From NCBI GenBank assembly GCA_020055645.1, contig CM034548.1, forward strand, positions 9,734,001-9,798,000: a stretch of DNA of 64,000 bases, written 5' to 3'. How positions within the stretch are numbered: position 1 is the stretch's first letter; the number at the start of each line of letters is the position of its first letter. Shown piece after piece: positions 59,061-64,000 of the stretch. Both the position numbers and the translations under genes were made by a program. The notes beneath the pieces were generated by a model. The model had not been told where the DNA came from. It was given only the letters and a program-made list of their open reading frames with translations, and made no database searches. This DNA is from Tomocerus qinae. Its lineage: Eukaryota; Arthropoda; Collembola; Entomobryomorpha; Tomoceridae.

Positions 59061-60118
59061 GATCTATGTACTATTTATTTCACTTTAGAATTGTACTTGA
59101 AGAATTTCCCTTGCTCATTTCATTCCTCTGTCCAGATGGAAATCCAAATGAAATTTCAGAAAACAGGCGGAAAGCAAAGTTTAGTAAAATGCGTAAGTTT
59201 TAGCGCGAGGCTAAATGAGAGAAACCTCAAGTAACAATCAGTAATGATAATGGGATTTAGATCAAAGAGGATGCAGGCAAATGTGGGATTCAAATGAGTT
59301 TGGGGACCTTGGCTAAGAATTAGTTAGGCATTCTTTTGACTTAGTCTCTTAGTCAGCGTCTTTTTACCCACCCAAGTTAGAATACCTTATTGTAAGGCAA
59401 TCTGATGCTGTCCTTCCTTCATCTCGTCTTATTTCCTCCTTCTTTCTCTCTCAGAACAGACCAAACAGGAGTCACACGGCAGAGTTAGGTAGCGCAGACT
59501 AAAATTGAAACTACAGAATAATTCACGTTGTAAAAAGCTAAGTTTCTCAACGGTTAACTACCAATGACAGTCATTGTTTTCTACTCTATCCTACTTTCTG
59601 TATTGAGACTTTACTGCTCTTCCCAGTAGTTTCAATGCTGTAGAACTCCTTTCTACATCTGTGTTTCAGGGACAGGATTTGTAATCCGTTTTAGAGATAG
59701 TGCAATCATTTAGATGTTCAAAACATGAAAATAACGCCCGTTTGTGGCGATCTTAATTTTTAACACAAGTTTTAACAAGTTTTGTAAAATTAGAAATAAT
59801 AGAATTGAGTAGTTTTTAAATTGCTTTTGAGTAATATGGGATAGATTTATGAGTAAAACGCTAGTGGTGGGTAGTGTAAAACTTAAAATCCCTGTAACAC
59901 GCATTACTTTTGGTGTTGTCTCTGTGATTCTGGGTAGTAGGACGTAGAAAGGTTTTCGTTTTCCATTTGGTCAGCTAAGAATAAGGAGAAATGTCTTCTT
60001 TTAAGTTGGGTTGTACGCACTGCAGTTAGAAAGTAACGTGGAGGAATCCCTTGAGATGCGGAAGTGAAATATAGCTTTCCTAAGTAAATAGTTTTCTCTT
60101 TTTTCTTCTGATCAACAG
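59061..60118. other. Unique sequence leading to an acceptor
   Basis: No repeats. The last 35 bases form a pyrimidine-rich acceptor (TTTTCTCTTTTTTCTTCTGA then TCAACAG). If the exon at 60119 is real this is intron. Confidence 0.4.
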
Positions 60119-60207
60119 GGAATAGTGAGAGCAATTGATGAAGTGAAAAAAACCTGCGTAATTTATTTTGAAGATGATTCGGAGTTGTGTATAAACTCAG
60201 ACAGTTG
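60119..60207 (+). CDS. Candidate internal exon encoding part of a Tudor-like barrel
   Basis: A near-ideal acceptor (pyrimidine tract, ATCAACAG to 60118) opens a frame of 29 codons plus two bases that ends at AGTTG|GTAAAA. The peptide reads GIVRAIDEVKKTCVIYFEDD followed by SELCINSDS. The pattern G-(I/V)-x-x-(V/I)-D-x-x-(K)-x-x-C-(L/V)-(V/I)-x-F-E-D-D-S is what I recall of the Tudor domain in the Polycomb-like PHF1/MTF2/PHF19 proteins, where FEDDS precedes the strand carrying an aromatic-cage residue. Kinesin-13 N-terminal barrels are a weaker alternative. Thirty residues cannot settle the family, and the next exon was not found. It lies in a G-skewed block (59860-60560). Confidence 0.38.
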
Positions 60208-60780
60208 GTAAAATCTGTGGATTTTGAATGGTGCCTTAGCCAAATAGTTACATAAGTGGATTCTGAGTAGCTATAGGTCTGTCGGTAGTGTAAGTAGTTG
60301 AGAATTGGCAGGATATTCAGTGGAAGCCAAAGTTGGATTGTTTTGTGGTCATTGGTTTGTAGTAGTGCAGTGCAGAGGAGTTTTCTTGGATGGAGAGAGT
60401 GCGGCTACTAATATTTAATAGAAAGAGTAGCGGGCGGGCGGGTTCTTTGGACTTGTACCTCAGAAAGTGGGAATGAAGTCTTCTTAAGTGACTATCCTAG
60501 TATAGTCGATACAATTAAGGACGTAGAGAGTTGTTGTGGTGTGTGTATGAATGCAGGTTGCTGGGTGGGTGGGTTAGGTTGAATTTCAACGACTTTGGTC
60601 TGTAGGAGAGCACCTCTTTTGGAGAGATAATACTATCTTGTGAGTGAGTGAGAGGGAAGGAGGTGAGTCTATTTGGCCTGTTGTCATCGTTGGAAGTTGG
60701 GTCCCAATAGTCTCTCTTTTTGAGCTGAAAAAATTGGGACGAGATAATAAATAAATTTATGTGTATTCCCATGTCTCTAA
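60208..60780 (+). other. G-skewed (C-depleted) sequence
   Basis: C-poor plus strand with GGGCGGGCGGG at 60430 and GGTGGGTGGG at 60564. It is intronic if the exon at 60119 is real. G runs on the sense strand could promote R-loops or quadruplexes, which is inference. Confidence 0.45.
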
Positions 60781-61199
60781 TGTAGGGCTGATGGCAAACC
60801 TCATTTGATATTGATAGCGTGTTTTAAGCAGGAAATGAGACTGGTTTTCAACATCCACCTCTGCCTTTCAAACTTTGTCTCTTGAGAAATGCGAATTTTG
60901 ATGGCATGCTCCACAACTTTCTCCTCGTGTGCGAACATGCAGTTTAACATACCTATATTATGTACCAACTGGCTTTGCTCACTAACTCGGCGTGTGCTCT
61001 CTCCTCATAACTCCAACTCACAGTCTATGTGGCTAACAGAATCCAAAATTCAATTTTTTGAGCTACGAGAATTATTTCCTCCGTTGCTCTCCAAAACCAC
61101 GGGATGGCTTACTTCCAGCTTGTGGTTTGCCTTTTGCCTTGCAAAGTCACTACTCAGTCCTGTAAGCATTTGACTAGCTCCAGAGTAACTCTGTAAGTC
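60781..61199. other. Unique sequence
   Basis: The 94-codon plus-strand frame at 60889 (MRILMACSTTFSS) is Cys/Ser/Leu-rich and has no clear splice sites. Not called as a gene. Confidence 0.35.
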
Positions 61200-61900
61200 C
61201 TTTTAATTTTGCATTAGGATTTCATGCAAGGCCCACTCTATCATCCCTCGGCCTTCGTTACGCGGCAGTTAATTCCACTTACTTACTCTATCGCAACTTC
61301 TCCCTGCCTTCCCGACACAACTACCGAATCACTCTTTCTATAATCCACTTGCCAAAAAGGAATCCAAGCAACCCTACAATTCAAAAAAAGTCCTACTAAA
61401 ATATATCTACTACTATTAAGACGTATTTCTTGTGTCACACATACTTCTTTTTCAAAACTCATTTTTAAGTCCGACGTCCGACCGACCTTCACAATTCAAA
61501 GTCTGACTCATTCATAATAGTCCTTGCATTCCCACAATTACTATTATATTATTCTACTCAAATATTTAGATACTCCCTAGTACTATATTGTATTTACTTG
61601 GAGCTATAGTGTAATAGTGCTACTTTGAATGCCAAGAAACCAAACCATCAGAGTATCATAGTGTTCTTACCCTAACCTATTAAATATTAATCAGAGATGT
61701 CTGCATACCACTTTATGACAACACAATTAATATGTAAATGTTTACTTTTAAAGTTACGTAGACACACGCAAGTTTCCTTCCAACCTCCACTCTACTAATG
61801 CAACTCAACTGAGTCGTAAATATTAATAGAATCCGAATTCAAAACAACTAATGCTAATTAATACTGCACTTCCAATCTGCAGTTTCAAACATTCCAGGTA
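61200..61900 (-). other. C-skewed (G-depleted) block
   Basis: The line 61321-61380 has C19 and G5. It is the last of the alternating blocks. Followed by AT-rich unremarkable sequence to 62880. Confidence 0.5.
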
Positions 61901-62880
61901 CATAACTACCGGAAACAATATTTTTACGTTGCTCTCCAACCACTCAGCCACGTTAATTATTCACTATTTATCAAGCTACAAATACGTCAGTATCTTTCAT
62001 CATTCTGGGAAAGGAAATCTGATTACTTTAGTTGTCTCACAACCACCAAAATTTAATCTTTCACCTTCTGCATAGGGATTTTCCCTTCGGTGTACGAAAA
62101 CTGCCACTTTTGTGGGGTTTTATCATTACATTTGGAATAAATGCATGTCATGATAAAAATGAGTTTTATTGTGGCTTCACTTCATTAGTTGATTTCATTG
62201 TTGGGTTATGATCACATGGTATTAAATTATATAATTTTACAACTAGTAAATGGGATTTTGTTAATGGTAATTAAATAGAACATTATAAAACTTTTTTATG
62301 CTCTTGGTTCCAGGAATTATTTATTGATGAAAAATTATTTGGATGAAGAGAGTTGTAAAACTTGGGAAATGAGAAATTGAATTTACCAAGTTTACTCCAG
62401 ATTGAAGGCCAAACATATTATTTACACATGGTCCATTTTAATTTAACTGCGGACACACGTGGTTTCCCTATTGAGAACAGCAATCGAATAAATGCTAACA
62501 TTGGTGTGCTTACTAAGGCACCTTGTTGTAAATAAATTGTTGTGTTTCTGGAATACTACACCGGCCGGACTATATTTATACAAACCTACAAATAATTTGA
62601 TTAGCTTGATATGATGCACAACTTTGCTTGTACCAGTATAGCAGCGAAACATAGTCAAAATTGCTGTACCATATGCAACTGATATTTACTTTGAACAAGC
62701 ACTACAACATTGACACGCAGGATCAGTGTTTTCCTTTCGAAACAATTGTTATGTAGCCAGGGTAAATATATTAAACTATGATTTACATAATATACAGCTT
62801 CTAATATTACTTCTACCACTCGCAGATTTAGGACAAATTTTAAGAAGAGCAGGAATTTTTAACTTTATTTATCATATTAG

Positions 62881-63114
62881 TTGTCTGGCACTCATTCGAA
62901 TTTTAAAGTGCATTTGGCACCCGACGCGTGTATTTTAGCGAAAGAAATAAAATGCGGATGGGTCCCACGCGCCAGACGTCTCACTAGAATGTATTATAAG
63001 CCTTCAAGCTCAAGGAGTCGTAATTTCAACTGTGGACTTACCAGTTCAGTTTGCAAAACTCATTACCCTTACTGCAGTTGTAGTAATAGTAATTGTAATC
63101 ATGAGAATTACTGA
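62881..63114 (+). CDS. Possible terminal exon, Cys/Ser-rich tail
   Basis: A pyrimidine-rich stretch ending TTATCATATTAG (62880) is followed by 77 open codons to TGA at 63112. Segments are SGTHSNFKVHLAPDACILAK, EIKCGWVPRARRLTRMYYKP and a Cys/Asn/Ser tail (HYPYCSCSNSNCNHENY). The middle (62915-62980) is GC-rich with several CpGs, as expected for coding DNA in an AT-rich genome. The low-complexity tail is less convincing and may derive from a decayed GTA/AAT microsatellite. No family is recognised. Confidence 0.25.
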   Translation: MSGTHSNFKVHLAPDACILAKEIKCGWVPRARRLTRMYYKPSSSRSRNFNCGLTSSVCKTHYPYCSCSNSNCNHENY

Positions 63115-64000
63115 GAAAAAGAAAGGTTTGTGTGGAAAAAGAATATATTGATGTATTATAATATATACAAGATGAAATGAATGACAAATGTTTTTTGGTC
63201 GTGCTGAGGGCAGAGCAGAGTGGAGTGTTAATTAAAAGAAGGAAGAAATCAAAGGTTAGTATGCGTTTATACTTTGCTTAAGTTGCGTCAGTGTTGTGGA
63301 TTATGTATTGTAGTTGCCTTTGGAGAAAGCGAGAGAGAAAGAGGCAGAAGTATAAGAATAGCTCTCTCTCTCTCGAAGAAAACTTTGAGGAATTTTTGAA
63401 GAAGTCATGGAATGAGGGTTTGCTTTTTGTTGCCACCCGCAGAGTTCCCGGAAGGTTTATTACGATGAGTAAGACGCTGGTGTTTCAGATGGGAGAAAGA
63501 AGTCCCCATTCTCATTGGCGCAATTTCGACATATATCTTTTGCATGGTTTCGATGGCCATTAGAGGCGAAACTAAATTTATTTTTTGTGTCCATCGCTAC
63601 ATTGTGTTGCTCTTTTAGGAAGAGTGGGGCTATGCAGCATTCGGTGGCTGTGTATAATGGGAAGTTTCTGTACGAGTGTAACTGCGTGCATCCGACTAAC
63701 AATAAGTACATATGTATGTACGTACTTAGGTACATAGATTCATGGCATTGTCTTGTATAGCAAAACATTGTGGACCTAACACAACTACTACTTACTAGAT
63801 AGGGTGAGTGCAATATATAGTAGTAGGTACCTATGTATTTAGTTGTGTAAGTTTTGTATCCATTCCGTGTGAGCATTAGTGAGTATATGGGAGAGAAGGA
63901 AACGGGTATGTATCTATTATGTACTCCACTCACTCACTCACAAGAGTCAGAACTGAACTCGACTGTCGGCTACCTCCACTACTAGATCTCTCTGAAAATA
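63115..64000. other. G-rich and microsatellite-bearing end of window
   Basis: Contains a (CT)n run at 63361-63374 and GTA/TAC and CACT runs near 63790-63940. A 157-codon minus-strand frame (63460-63933) is the longest in the window, but the half over 63700-63933 covers microsatellite-like DNA and gives monotonous Tyr/Thr/Ser residues; it overlaps plus-strand frames and lacks splice support. Confidence 0.35.

Noticed and set aside
63460-63933. Longest open frame (157 codons, minus strand)
   Set aside because: The half over 63700-63933 runs through GTA/TAC and CACT simple repeats, it overlaps plausible plus-strand frames and has no start or splice context.
1-64000. CRISPR array, rRNA, bacterial operon, origin or plasmid features
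   Set aside because: No regularly spaced direct repeats of CRISPR size, no rRNA-like conserved blocks, and no contiguous long frames; the DNA is eukaryotic in character.

Overview
The window reads as nuclear DNA of a eukaryote with large introns and/or large intergenic spacers, most likely an invertebrate animal; the species cannot be named from the sequence. It is AT-rich, has no long open frames (the longest is 157 codons and low in complexity), carries no rRNA, no convincing intact tRNA, no CRISPR array and no bacterial-type operon. It does contain trinucleotide (GTA/TAC) and GA/CT microsatellites, tRNA-headed SINE-like repeats, MITE-like hairpins and Helitron-like ends. No complete gene can be called with confidence.

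Coding content, if any, is a scatter of short exon-like segments on both strands. Each has an open frame of varied composition next to a plausible splice acceptor and/or donor. The best are 60119-60207 (+), whose peptide resembles part of a Tudor-type barrel, 33010-33188 (+), 24601-24914 (+), 26340-26536 (+), 48702-48821 (+) and 13805-14026 (+). At this base composition hundreds of open stretches of 50 or more codons are expected by chance over six frames, so every CDS entry is a hypothesis with low confidence.

Repeats are the firmest content. At 9456-11737 lies a composite element: outer inverted repeats (9491-9600 against 11544-11672) flank about five tandem units with a 270-284 bp period. 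The first unit is interrupted by a 202-bp hairpin MITE (9846-10047) bordered by a perfect 8-bp duplication, as hAT-type transposition leaves. Two diverged copies of a roughly 245-bp repeat (23670-23912 minus, 51828-52072 plus) both end in a hairpin followed by CTAG and then T, the signature of a Helitron 3' end. A GC-richer tract at 18730-19240 has a tRNA-like head with A and B boxes at its right end, on the minus strand.

The most unusual large-scale feature is base composition. The window is a patchwork of blocks of 200-1000 bp in which one strand almost lacks C (G,T,A only) or almost lacks G (C,T,A only). The sign flips repeatedly, nearly strictly alternating from about 53.7 kb to 61.9 kb. 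Sampled 60-base lines give G:C counts of 19:2, 25:4 and 21:4 in G-type blocks and 3:19, 3:16 and 5:19 in C-type blocks. Between the blocks lies ordinary AT-rich unique sequence. None of the known features listed explains this skew patchwork.
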